Assembly (NCBI GenBank): GCA_944324895.1
Contig: CALUYC010000003.1
Coordinates: 1 to 35,010, forward strand
DNA length: 35,010 bases
Direction of reading: 5' to 3'
Source: Candidatus Gastranaerophilales bacterium
GTDB taxonomy: Bacteria; Cyanobacteriota; Vampirovibrionia; Gastranaerophilales; Gastranaerophilaceae
The notes under the pieces are model-generated. The model had not been told where the DNA came from and made no database searches. It worked only from the letters and a program-made list of their open reading frames with translations. Position numbers and translations under genes: made by a program. Positions 26,322-33,731 of this stretch are shown piece after piece (position 1 is the stretch's first letter; every line of letters begins with the position of its first letter).

Positions 26322-26332
26322 GCGGGTGTTTT
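26303..26332. terminator. Bidirectional terminator between lgt and gpmI
   Basis: A perfect 30-base palindrome: arms of 15 bases (26303-26317 and 26318-26332) centred on CAG/CTG with the core CACCCGCTCAG. T-rich tails occur on both strands. The lgt TGA (26319-26321) is inside the stem, and the gpmI stop begins 3 bases beyond it. Confidence 0.92.
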
Positions 26333-26334
26333 AT

Positions 26335-27864
26335 TTAGTGCTGTATTAAACTATTCCCGCTCATTTCTTTAGGTTTTTGAATACCCAACAAATCCAACAC
26401 TGTTGGTGCAATATCACAAAGCGCACCAGTGTCTTTGAGTTTGGCGTCTTTCATATCGTTTGTAACCAGTACAAAAGGTACGGGGTTTGTTGTGTGTGCT
26501 GTCTGTGGCGAGTTTGTTTGTTCATTAAACATCCACTCGGCGTTGCCATGGTCGGCTGTTATAATCATTTCAACATTATTTTCAAGTGCTTTTTGTGCAA
26601 TTTTGCCCACACAGTTGTCTACTGCCTCAACTGCTTTAATTGCCGCATCCATAACTCCTGTATGTCCTACCATATCAGGGTTTGCAAAGTTAACAAGTAT
26701 GAAACCGTATTCCTTGTTATCCAGTGCTTCAAGCACATTGTCACAAACTTCATAAGCACTCATTTCAGGTTTTAAGTCATATGTTGCAACTTTTGGCGAT
26801 GCAACAAGTTTTCTTGTTTCAAGTTTAAAAGGTACTTCTTCGCCGCCATTAAAGAAGAATGTAATGTGTGCATATTTTTCAGTTTCTGCTGTTCTGAATT
26901 CTTTAACATTGTTATTATCTAAAACTTGACCCAAGATGTTTGTTAATTTCTCGGGTTTGAATGCAATGGGTAGCGGGAATGTTTCATCGTATTGTGTCAT
27001 GCATACATAATATATGTTTTCTCTTTTTGCTTTTCTTTCAAAACCTTTAAAATCATTCAGTGCTATTGCGCTTGTAATTTCTCTTGCGCGGTCAGGTCTG
27101 TAGTTAAAGAAAATTACGGCGTCATTGTCTTCAATTCGTTTTCCGCCCACAACAATGGGTTCTACAAATTCGTCATTTTTGCCGTTTTCATACGACTTTT
27201 CTAAGCCTTCAACTGCGCTTTGAGCTTTGTTTCCTTCGCCTAAAAGTAGTGCATTGTAGGCGCGTTCGACTCTCTCCCAACGTTTATCTCTGTCCATAAC
27301 CCAGTATCTGCCTATAACAGAAGCAATAGGTGGCAAGTTGTATTGTTTAAGCGTGCCTTCGATTTCTTCCAAGAATTCTTTGGCGCTTTGCGGGGGTGTG
27401 TCACGACCGTCTAAAAATGCATGAACATATACATCTTTAAGTCCGTTTTGCGCAGCCATTTTAATTAGGGCTTTCAGGTGTTCGATAGAACTGTGTACGC
27501 CACCTGTTGATACTAAGCCGTATATGTGAAGTGACGAATTATATTTTTTAACATGGTTTATCGCATTTAAAAATTCTTCATTTTTAAAGAATTCGCCTTC
27601 TTCTATGGCTTTATTTATTCTTGTTAATTCCTGATAAACAATTCTGCCGGCACCTATGTTTAAGTGTCCGACTTCGGAATTACCCATTTGTCCTTTTGGC
27701 AAGCCTACATTATTTCCATCTGCATGGATTTGTGTATGTGGCATTGTACTTATATATTTGTCAAAATTAGGAGTTTGACCCTTTGAAATTGCATTATATT
27801 TTGTGTCGTTTGAAATGCCCCATCCGTCAAGTATACAAAGTAATACGCGTTTTTGATTTTCCAT
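26335..27864 (-). CDS. gpmI: 2,3-bisphosphoglycerate-independent phosphoglycerate mutase
   Basis: A glycolytic enzyme interconverting 3- and 2-phosphoglycerate with two Mn ions; 509 residues, typical for the family. Landmarks: ILDGWG near residue 10 (metal Asp), GQMGNSEVGHLNIGAGR with the phosphorylated Ser, HAFLDGRDTPP, GRYWVMDRDKRWER (substrate Arg/Asp), FANPDMVGHTG and TADHGNAEWM (metal ligands). The start is set at ATG 27862-27864 by GAGGAA 8 bases upstream; 14 further codons upstream belong to the leader. It is a single gene between two divergent or convergent neighbours. Confidence 0.97.
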   Translation of the reverse strand: MENQKRVLLCILDGWGISNDTKYNAISKGQTPNFDKYISTMPHTQIHADGNNVGLPKGQMGNSEVGHLNIGAGRIVYQELTRINKAIEEGEFFKNEEFLNAINHVKKYNSSLHIYGLVSTGGVHSSIEHLKALIKMAAQNGLKDVYVHAFLDGRDTPPQSAKEFLEEIEGTLKQYNLPPIASVIGRYWVMDRDKRWERVERAYNALLLGEGNKAQSAVEGLEKSYENGKNDEFVEPIVVGGKRIEDNDAVIFFNYRPDRAREITSAIALNDFKGFERKAKRENIYYVCMTQYDETFPLPIAFKPEKLTNILGQVLDNNNVKEFRTAETEKYAHITFFFNGGEEVPFKLETRKLVASPKVATYDLKPEMSAYEVCDNVLEALDNKEYGFILVNFANPDMVGHTGVMDAAIKAVEAVDNCVGKIAQKALENNVEMIITADHGNAEWMFNEQTNSPQTAHTTNPVPFVLVTNDMKDAKLKDTGALCDIAPTVLDLLGIQKPKEMSGNSLIQH

Positions 27865-27984
27865 AATATTTTCCTCTCTTACCTGTTTAATATAACATAA
27901 AAACAAAAAAATAGACCTAAAGATTGATACAAAATTATTCTAAATATTGGATACTATACATGTGTATGAATAAGGACTTGGGTC

Positions 27985-28317
27985 ATGCTGGACAGAATTT
28001 CTAATGATAGAAATGAGGCTATATCTCAAAGTAGTATAAGCAAAATATCTTCTTTGGGTTCTCAGGGTATATACGATAATGATGATAACGGATTATTCGT
28101 CGATGAGTCTAACATTTCTGACGCTGCCATAAAAATGTATGAGCGTGAAATGGATGTTAAAAAGTTCACTAAACTTGCACTTAGTGATTTCGATGATAAA
28201 AGTGCAGATGCTCTTGTAATAGCAAAAGCATTTGACGGTGATATTTCAATCGATGATGACGATGCCATTTTTTCATTGTTATCTAACGAAGACTTTTTAA
28301 ATGAAATTGCTTCATAA
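27985..28317 (+). CDS. Small acidic protein of unknown function
   Basis: A 110-residue, very Asp-rich protein (GIYDNDDNG near 28-36, LSDFDDKSADALVIAKAFDGDISIDDDDA near 75-100) without signal peptide or membrane span. AAGGA lies upstream of the ATG and the reading frame is well used, so it is probably real. A stretch resembling an EF-hand loop (residues 31-42) lacks the final Glu. Its last 17 bases overlap the start of the YkgJ-type gene, suggesting co-expression. No family recognised. Confidence 0.65.
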   Translation: MLDRISNDRNEAISQSSISKISSLGSQGIYDNDDNGLFVDESNISDAAIKMYEREMDVKKFTKLALSDFDDKSADALVIAKAFDGDISIDDDDAIFSLLSNEDFLNEIAS

Positions 28318-28750
28318 ATTAAAAAGGTTCTATTACCTTTATATCCTCAAAAGGAAATATTACCGCAGCGGGAAATGTAACTGTTGCGGGCGTTGTTGTG
28401 AGAAAATTTATGTAAAACATGGAAAAAACATTATTACAGATGAAAATGTTTTTAAAAAGTTGCAAGGGATGCATGAATTTTATGCAAATCTTGAGGTAGT
28501 AGGCTCAGATGAAACGGGTTTAATTTTTAGATGCAACTATTTAGACCCTATAACCCGACTTTGTAAAAACCATAAAAATAGAGATAGAATTTGCCGAGAT
28601 TACCCTCAGGAAGAAATTTTTATGATGGGTGCTTCGTTAAGTGAGGATTGTGGTTATAAATTTACGCCGATTGTTCCCTTTTCCGAGGTATTTAAAAAGG
28701 TTTTGAAATCTAGCAAGAATAATAGTGAGTGTAAATTTTTTATTGATTAA
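28301..28750 (+). CDS. YkgJ-type cysteine-cluster protein
   Basis: A 149-residue protein with GKCNCCGRCCEKI at about 24-36, the CxCCxxCC cluster of the YkgJ/UPF0153 family (putative zinc- or iron-chelating domain). RCNYLDPITRLCKNHKNRDRICRDYP, the second conserved block, follows. Such proteins are thought to bind a metal or Fe-S cluster; some act in protein modification. The N-terminus is strongly basic (KLLHKLKRFYYLYILKRKYYR) and may touch membrane or nucleic acid. It overlaps the preceding gene by 17 bases and converges on folP with an 11-base overlap. No clear ribosome binding site, consistent with translational coupling. Confidence 0.85.
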   Translation: MKLLHKLKRFYYLYILKRKYYRSGKCNCCGRCCEKIYVKHGKNIITDENVFKKLQGMHEFYANLEVVGSDETGLIFRCNYLDPITRLCKNHKNRDRICRDYPQEEIFMMGASLSEDCGYKFTPIVPFSEVFKKVLKSSKNNSECKFFID

Positions 28751-29900
28751 AAATTTTACCGAATTTTATTGCGTTTGCACTTTTTTCAACGTTATGTACA
28801 CGTATGTAGTCTATGTTACATGAGGCAAAATATGCACTTGCAATAGCGCTCATATCATCGGCTTCTTTAGCGTTTGTTACGTCTGCAAGTTTTTGAATAA
28901 ATCTTTTCCTTGACACCCCTGCTAAAATTTCATAGCCAAGACTTTTAAATTCTTCTATTCTTGTCATTAACTCAATGTTTTGTTCATAATTTTTTGCAAA
29001 ACCAAAGCCGACATCTATAATGATATTTTCAGGTTTTATACCATTTTTTAAAGCATAGTCGCATTGTGATTTTAGTTCAAAATATATGTCATCAATCAGG
29101 TTGTTGTATTGGCACATATTGTCCATATCTTTTGGTGTTGAACGTGAGTGCATTATTACGATTTTTGCATCAAAATCAGCTATTGTTTTTGCCATATTAT
29201 CATCAAATCTAAGGCCTGATACGTCGTTAATAATTTGTGCGCCGGCATTTAGTACGACTTGAGCTACTTTTGAGCTTCTTGTATCAACACTTACAGTTAT
29301 GTTTGGATGTTTTTCTTTAATATACTTTAAAACAGGCAATATTTTATCAATTTGTATGTTATATGGTATTTCTTCCGAGTTTGGTCTTGTGCTTTCTGCA
29401 CCTATATCAATAATTTGCGCGCCTTGTTCTATCATTTTATCAGTTTGCATACAGGCTTTTTCAAACTCCAAAAATTCTTGGCCATCTGAAAAAGAATCTT
29501 CTGTCAGATTCAAAATTCCCATAATCTTTGTGTTTGCAGTTTTTTTATATAAAAATATCTGATTAATAATTTCTCTTGAAATATTTTTTAACGAAAGGTT
29601 TTGAGGTTGTTTTTTTAGTTTTTGTGAGACTTCTATCAGCTGACTTATGGTTCCGCATAGAATACAGTCGGTTTTTTCTACCTTGCAGTTAATTGCATTT
29701 TTGTGAACAGCACAGTCGCAATCGCAGCTAAGGGCTGTTTGTTTTAAAATATTTGCCTCGAATGCGCGCAGGTCGTAGATTTTAAAACAAATATGTCTGT
29801 ACTTGTTTAGTGCTATTTGCAGGTAATCATCACTAAAGCCGACATTTTTTATTTCTTGTTCTATAAAGTTTTTTGAAATAATTTTCATGATAAATTGCAT
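28740..29900 (-). CDS. folP: Dihydropteroate synthase with Cys-rich N-terminal extension
   Basis: The folate enzyme joining p-aminobenzoate to dihydropterin pyrophosphate. The catalytic barrel occupies residues 125-386: MGILNLTEDSFSDG (pterin site, with Thr-Glu instead of the common Thr-Pro), GAESTRP, SVDTRSSKVA, INDVSGLR, IVIMHSR, IIDVGFGFAKNYEQN and GVSRKRFIQ (sulfa/pABA loop region), RVHNV. A 120-residue extension of a type seen in other bacterial DHPS proteins (ANILKQTALS, GTISQL, LKKQPQNLSL) precedes it. Here it carries cysteines 38, 59, 61, 63, 72, 79 and 82, more than I expect. The start at 29900 is the first ATG; ATG at 29888 is possible, and neither has a clear ribosome binding site. 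Confidence 0.93.
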   Translation of the reverse strand: MQFIMKIISKNFIEQEIKNVGFSDDYLQIALNKYRHICFKIYDLRAFEANILKQTALSCDCDCAVHKNAINCKVEKTDCILCGTISQLIEVSQKLKKQPQNLSLKNISREIINQIFLYKKTANTKIMGILNLTEDSFSDGQEFLEFEKACMQTDKMIEQGAQIIDIGAESTRPNSEEIPYNIQIDKILPVLKYIKEKHPNITVSVDTRSSKVAQVVLNAGAQIINDVSGLRFDDNMAKTIADFDAKIVIMHSRSTPKDMDNMCQYNNLIDDIYFELKSQCDYALKNGIKPENIIIDVGFGFAKNYEQNIELMTRIEEFKSLGYEILAGVSRKRFIQKLADVTNAKEADDMSAIASAYFASCNIDYIRVHNVEKSANAIKFGKIFNQ

Positions 29901-29922
29901 TTTAGTATTTACTACATATAAT
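29895..29922 (+). promoter_or_regulatory. Candidate rplY promoter
   Basis: TTGCAT (29895-29900) and a perfect TATAAT (29917-29922) are 16 bases apart. Transcription would start near 29929, giving a leader of about 34 bases with an AGGAG ribosome binding site. Confidence 0.6.
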
Positions 29923-29962
29923 AGAATAACATCAAAGTAATATTTTTAGGAGAAAAAATAAA

Positions 29963-30250
29963 ATGGCAGAATCTACCATCATCAAATTAAACGCTCAAGA
30001 GCGTGATACAAACATGAACCCAAGACAACTAAGAGCAGCAGGTTTAGTTCCGGCTACAGTTTATGGCAAAGGTATGGAATCAAAAAATGTTCAAATTTGC
30101 GCACATGAATTTGAAATGTCTACAAGAAACGACAGAGATGCCGTTTTTGAACTTGTTGTAGGTAAAGAAAAATTTAAAGTTGTTATTCAAGAATTACAGA
30201 AAAATTATTCTACAAATCAAATTTTAAATATTGAATTTAAACTTGCATAA
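29963..30250 (+). CDS. rplY: Ribosomal protein bL25, short form
   Basis: A 95-residue large-subunit protein binding 5S rRNA. The sequence (LNAQERD, NPRQLRAAGLVPATVYGKG, the loop VQICAHEFE, then VVGKEKFKVVIQELQKN and LNIEFKLA) is the L25 core domain. The C-terminal CTC/TL5 extension present in many bacteria is absent, as in E. coli L25. AGGAG lies 11 bases before the ATG. A strong terminator follows at once, so it is a single-gene transcript. Confidence 0.93.
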   Translation: MAESTIIKLNAQERDTNMNPRQLRAAGLVPATVYGKGMESKNVQICAHEFEMSTRNDRDAVFELVVGKEKFKVVIQELQKNYSTNQILNIEFKLA

Positions 30251-30261
30251 TTCAAGCAAAT

Positions 30262-30291
30262 AAAAAGCCGCCTTGTATATGGCGGCTTTTT
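30262..30291. terminator. Bidirectional terminator after rplY
   Basis: AAAAAGCCGCC (30262-30272) pairs with GGCGGCTTTTT (30281-30291) around an 8-base loop. A-runs and T-runs on both sides let it end rplY on the plus strand and the small gene 30299-30580 on the minus strand. Confidence 0.93.
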
Positions 30292-30298
30292 GTGTGCT

Positions 30299-30580
30299 TT
30301 ATTCTTCTTCGTTGAAGGAGGTTGAAAAACTGGTGCTTTGCGAGTTCAGTGAATCGATAAAGTGTGTGTATCTTTCCATTCTCAGCTTTAGCCAACCCAA
30401 CATAGAATTTGAGCCGACAATTTTTACAATACGAACAGAGCCGAAACATTTCATTTTCGGATTGTAGCTTTCCTCAAAAAATGTCTGACACTTGCAGTTT
30501 AATTCATCAACAAGGTCATAAAGCGTTTTTAGCCATGCGCTTTGTACATTGAGTTCATCTATTTTGTATTCAAGTATCAT
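30299..30580 (-). CDS. Small protein of unknown function
   Basis: A 93-residue protein (MILEYKIDELNVQSAWLKTLYDLV...). It is chosen over overlapping open frames because AAGGAGG lies 7 bases before its ATG and it ends at a bidirectional terminator. The first half is helical. The middle holds two cysteines (CKC near 29-31) and the segment NPKMKCFGSVRIVKIVGSN looks like beta strands. The tail is Ser/Glu-rich. No signal peptide or membrane span. No family recognised; it is transcribed alone and divergently from the DUF192 gene. Confidence 0.7.
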   Translation of the reverse strand: MILEYKIDELNVQSAWLKTLYDLVDELNCKCQTFFEESYNPKMKCFGSVRIVKIVGSNSMLGWLKLRMERYTHFIDSLNSQSTSFSTSFNEEE

Positions 30581-30712
30581 ATATTGTGCCTCCTTGGCAT
30601 TTTAGTATGCAGATTGTGAAAAGTCCGTTTTAGAATGTATGCGATTGATTTGTTACTACTTATATAGTATTATATATTTATTATATCAGATGTTGCATAA
30701 AATACTAGTGTT

Positions 30713-31057
30713 ATGAATAAAAACATAAAAATATTTTTAAACAATAAACTAATAGATGCTGATATTTCTTTGCAAGAGTCCTTTCTAAAAAGATTTTTGG
30801 GGTTTATGTTCTGTGCTAAACCAAAGGGCAGAAAAATCCTTATTTTTAAAAATGCCTTTTGGATTCATACGCTTTTTTGTTTTTTTAGGTTTGATGCTGT
30901 TTTTTTAGATGACAATTTTAATGTAATAGCGTACAAAAATAATATTCCACCTTTTTTAATTTTAAAACCAGTTTTCGGAACAAAATATCTTTTGGAAATT
31001 GCAAACGGGTGTTTTGATATTAAAATTGGTGATAAAATAATAATTGATGAGCAGTGA
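30713..31057 (+). CDS. DUF192 family protein
   Basis: A 114-residue protein with the DUF192 pattern: FLKRFLGFMFC, then ILIFKNAFWIHTLFCFFRFDAVFLDDNFNVIAY with the conserved hydrophobic core and Phe-Leu-Asp, and KYLLEIANGCFDIKIGDKIII at the end. The family is a small beta-barrel of unknown function, often exported, though this copy lacks a signal peptide. TAAAAT ends 9 bases before the ATG, so the leader is short or absent and no ribosome binding site is seen. It overlaps uvrC by 11 bases. Confidence 0.85.
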   Translation: MNKNIKIFLNNKLIDADISLQESFLKRFLGFMFCAKPKGRKILIFKNAFWIHTLFCFFRFDAVFLDDNFNVIAYKNNIPPFLILKPVFGTKYLLEIANGCFDIKIGDKIIIDEQ

Positions 31058-32711
31058 TATTAAACAGCAAATTAAGCTTATGCCAAAGCTTCCGGGGTGT
31101 TATCAATACTTTGATAAAACAGGGGAGATAATTTATATCGGTAAAGCTAAAAATCTTTACAACAGGGTTAACAGTTATTTTGTGGGCAAAAAAGATTCGC
31201 CTAAGTTGCAAGTCATGGTACCTCAAATTGTTCGCGTGGAGTGTATTGTCGTTAACTCTGAGGTTGAAGCTTTAATTCTAGAATCCGAGCTTATTAAAAA
31301 ACACAAGCCTAAATATAACATATTATTAAAAGATGATAAAAAATTCCCATATTTTTTAATAACGGATGAGGAATATCCTAGGATTACGGTTGTTCGAAAA
31401 GCAAATAAAAATATGCTCAAGGGAAAATATTTTGGACCTTACACAGATTCTCGCGCCATGTATTGTACATTAGAAACATTGGGTAAAATTTTCCCTCTTA
31501 AAAAATGTAAAACCCCAAAGTTTAAATCAAGACCTTGTCTTTATTATGATATCGGACAGTGTTGTGCACCTTGCCAAAAGTTAATTTCTAGCGATGATTA
31601 CAAGAAAATTTTAAAAGATGTTGAATTATTTTTATCAGGCAGACAAAATGAGCTTTTAAAAGTCATAGAAGCCGAAATGAAAAAAGCCAGTGATAACCTT
31701 GAGTTTGAAAAAGCTGCACGATACCGCGACAGCTATAATGATATTAAAAAGACCATGGAAAAACAAAAGGTTGTTAGTGAAAATACGCGCATTAATCAGG
31801 ATTATGTCGGTATTGTTAAATCTGACTCTTTGTATTGTGCTACAATTTTACAGGTGCGACAAGGCAGACTCATTAATAAAAAAGATTTTACCTTTACTCA
31901 TTATGCAAATTCGCACAATAATGACGTAAATGAAATTATGCAGGCCGTATTAAGAGAATATTATGCTATTATTACTGATACGGAAATTCCCGCTAAAATT
32001 ACTTTATCGCAAACGCTTGACGATGTTGAGTTATACGAAAAATGGTTAAGCGGCAGGCTGGGTAAAAATGTTGTAATTAATGTGGCAAAATCCGCTCGTG
32101 ACAAAGAAATGCTTAATATGGCACAGAATACCGCACAATTTAATTTAGAGCAAGCAAAACTAAAAGAGTTATCCAATATCCAAAATGACTACAATGAAGT
32201 AGGCACTTACCTTATGGAGAAATTAAATTTGCGCAAATTTCCTCATACCATCGAGTGTTACGATATTTCTCATACACAAGGTACAAATACTGTTGCATCA
32301 GGTGTTTATTTTGAAAACGGTATGCCTAAAAAATCAAAATATAGAAAATATAAACTTCAAACTATTAAAAAGGGTGAAGTTGATGATTTTAAAAGCATGA
32401 GAGAAATTTTACGCAGGCGTTTTAAAAGGATTAAAAACGGCGATATTTTGCCTGCAGATTTAATTATTATAGATGGTGGAAAAGGGCAACTTTCAAGCGT
32501 TATAGAAGTCATGCGTGAAATGAATCTTGATTTGGATATTGTTTCTTTAGCGAAGCGCGAGGAGGAAGTCTTTTTGCCTGATAAATCGGAGCCTGTTATA
32601 TTTGCCCTAAATTCTCCCGCACTACATTTGTTTCAAAGAATTCGAGATGAAGCACACAGATTTGCAATTACTTTTCACAGACAGTTGCGCTCAAAGAATA
32701 TGACGCGCTAA
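31047..32711 (+). CDS. uvrC: UvrC excinuclease subunit lacking the C-terminal HhH domain
   Basis: The nuclease of UvrABC nucleotide excision repair. The 554-residue product has the GIY-YIG 3'-incision domain at 10-90 (PGCYQYF, EIIYIGKAKNLYNRV) and a Cys-containing linker (CLYYDIGQCCAPC). The UvrB-interacting UVR motif (NLEFEKAARYRDSYNDI) follows. Last is the RNase H-like 5'-incision domain (IECYDISHTQGTNTVASG, IIIDGGKGQL, RDEAHRFAITFHR) with its Asp-Asp-His residues. It stops just after this block, where UvrC usually continues about 60 residues into a helix-hairpin-helix DNA-binding pair. The following DNA encodes the convergent GT2 gene, so the domain is absent rather than frameshifted. ATG 31047 is preferred to the TTG one codon earlier. 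Confidence 0.93.
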   Translation: MSSDIKQQIKLMPKLPGCYQYFDKTGEIIYIGKAKNLYNRVNSYFVGKKDSPKLQVMVPQIVRVECIVVNSEVEALILESELIKKHKPKYNILLKDDKKFPYFLITDEEYPRITVVRKANKNMLKGKYFGPYTDSRAMYCTLETLGKIFPLKKCKTPKFKSRPCLYYDIGQCCAPCQKLISSDDYKKILKDVELFLSGRQNELLKVIEAEMKKASDNLEFEKAARYRDSYNDIKKTMEKQKVVSENTRINQDYVGIVKSDSLYCATILQVRQGRLINKKDFTFTHYANSHNNDVNEIMQAVLREYYAIITDTEIPAKITLSQTLDDVELYEKWLSGRLGKNVVINVAKSARDKEMLNMAQNTAQFNLEQAKLKELSNIQNDYNEVGTYLMEKLNLRKFPHTIECYDISHTQGTNTVASGVYFENGMPKKSKYRKYKLQTIKKGEVDDFKSMREILRRRFKRIKNGDILPADLIIIDGGKGQLSSVIEVMREMNLDLDIVSLAKREEEVFLPDKSEPVIFALNSPALHLFQRIRDEAHRFAITFHRQLRSKNMTR

Positions 32712-33694
32712 AATCCAAGTATCATGCCAATTTTTTCAAATAGTGTGAGTTTGATAATTTCATTAAGTTCTTTTGAAAATAGTATTTTAATGAAATTGAT
32801 GTCGCTGACGCATTTTTTCAAAAAATCTTTGAAAAACACTCTGTTAAGGGAATATCCGACTTTTATGCCGCTTTCTTTAAGTTTATACATAATTTCCTGT
32901 ACAAAACAAATTAGCAGTTTTAAGTCTTTTGAGGTTACGATATTGTTATTACTGTACTTGTCAATAATAGCAATTACATTAGCGCTGTCAGTATTAAAGT
33001 ATTCACCTTGAGCCATAAACATTAGTCTTTGTGAACCTGCGCTTTGGATAAATGTTTTTCTTTTGGATATACTGTTTTTATGCCATCTGTATTTTAAAAG
33101 CACATCATCTATATTTGAAAAGCTTGTATATTTTATAAGTTTTAGCCACAAGCCGTAGTCCTCACAGACTTTTTCTTTTTCATTGTATTTTAGCTCCTCT
33201 TGCGGGATTTGCGACCTGTTAATCATAACCGCAGGATGACAAATGCAGTTGTGCGAGAATATTAGCGTGTGTTTGATTTCTTCATCTGTTGTTGGTAATT
33301 TTATTTCCTCGTTCTTTGGAAATTTCAAAAAATTAGCACTAATTAGCCCTATATTAGGATTTTTTTCTAAAAATTTAAGTTGTTTTTCAAGTCTTTGGGG
33401 TAATGATATATCATCAGAATCCATTCTTGCAATAAAATTTGCTCTTGAGTTATTTATACCCACGTTTAATGCCCCTGTTACCCCTAAATTTTTCTGATTT
33501 CTAATGTATCTTATTCTGTTGTCATGGTAACTGTCAATTACTGATTTAACATTGTTTTTGGAACAGTCGTCTATAATTATAAACTCAAAATCACTAAAAG
33601 TTTGTTTTAAAATACTTTCAATAGACTCTCTGAGTTCTTCCTCAGGAGTATTATACACAGGCATAATAACGCTTATTTTTGGATTTAATTCCAT
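32708..33694 (-). CDS. Family 2 glycosyltransferase
   Basis: A 328-residue GT-A fold enzyme. KISVIMPVYNTPEEELRESIESILKQT is the GT2 start, FIIIDDCS the nucleotide-binding Asp pair, NLGVTGALNVGI follows, and ARMDSDDISLP holds the metal-binding Asp-x-Asp-Asp. HPAVMINRS and EDYGLWLKL (catalytic Glu-Asp region) complete the domain by about residue 210; the C-terminal 110 residues are helical. It probably adds one sugar to a surface polysaccharide or lipid; donor and acceptor cannot be read. Its TAG overlaps the uvrC stop by 4 bases. It is divergent from the GT8 gene, 37 bases away. Confidence 0.9.
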   Translation of the reverse strand: MELNPKISVIMPVYNTPEEELRESIESILKQTFSDFEFIIIDDCSKNNVKSVIDSYHDNRIRYIRNQKNLGVTGALNVGINNSRANFIARMDSDDISLPQRLEKQLKFLEKNPNIGLISANFLKFPKNEEIKLPTTDEEIKHTLIFSHNCICHPAVMINRSQIPQEELKYNEKEKVCEDYGLWLKLIKYTSFSNIDDVLLKYRWHKNSISKRKTFIQSAGSQRLMFMAQGEYFNTDSANVIAIIDKYSNNNIVTSKDLKLLICFVQEIMYKLKESGIKVGYSLNRVFFKDFLKKCVSDINFIKILFSKELNEIIKLTLFEKIGMILGF

Positions 33695-33731
33695 ACAGAT
33701 TACCCCGTTTTTTTTATGATATTATAAACAT

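Noticed and set aside
26377-26775. Plus-strand frames opposite gpmI
   Set aside because: gpmI has every family motif on the minus strand; the opposing frames are Cys-rich mirror translations with no supporting signals.
28075-28110. EF-hand-like loop in the small acidic protein
   Set aside because: Asp-x-Asp-x-Asn-Gly is present, but position 12 is Ser rather than Glu/Asp and no paired second hand is seen.
30273-30467. Plus-strand open frame overlapping the small gene after rplY
   Set aside because: It begins inside the terminator hairpin and has no ribosome binding site. The minus-strand frame has AAGGAGG at the right distance.
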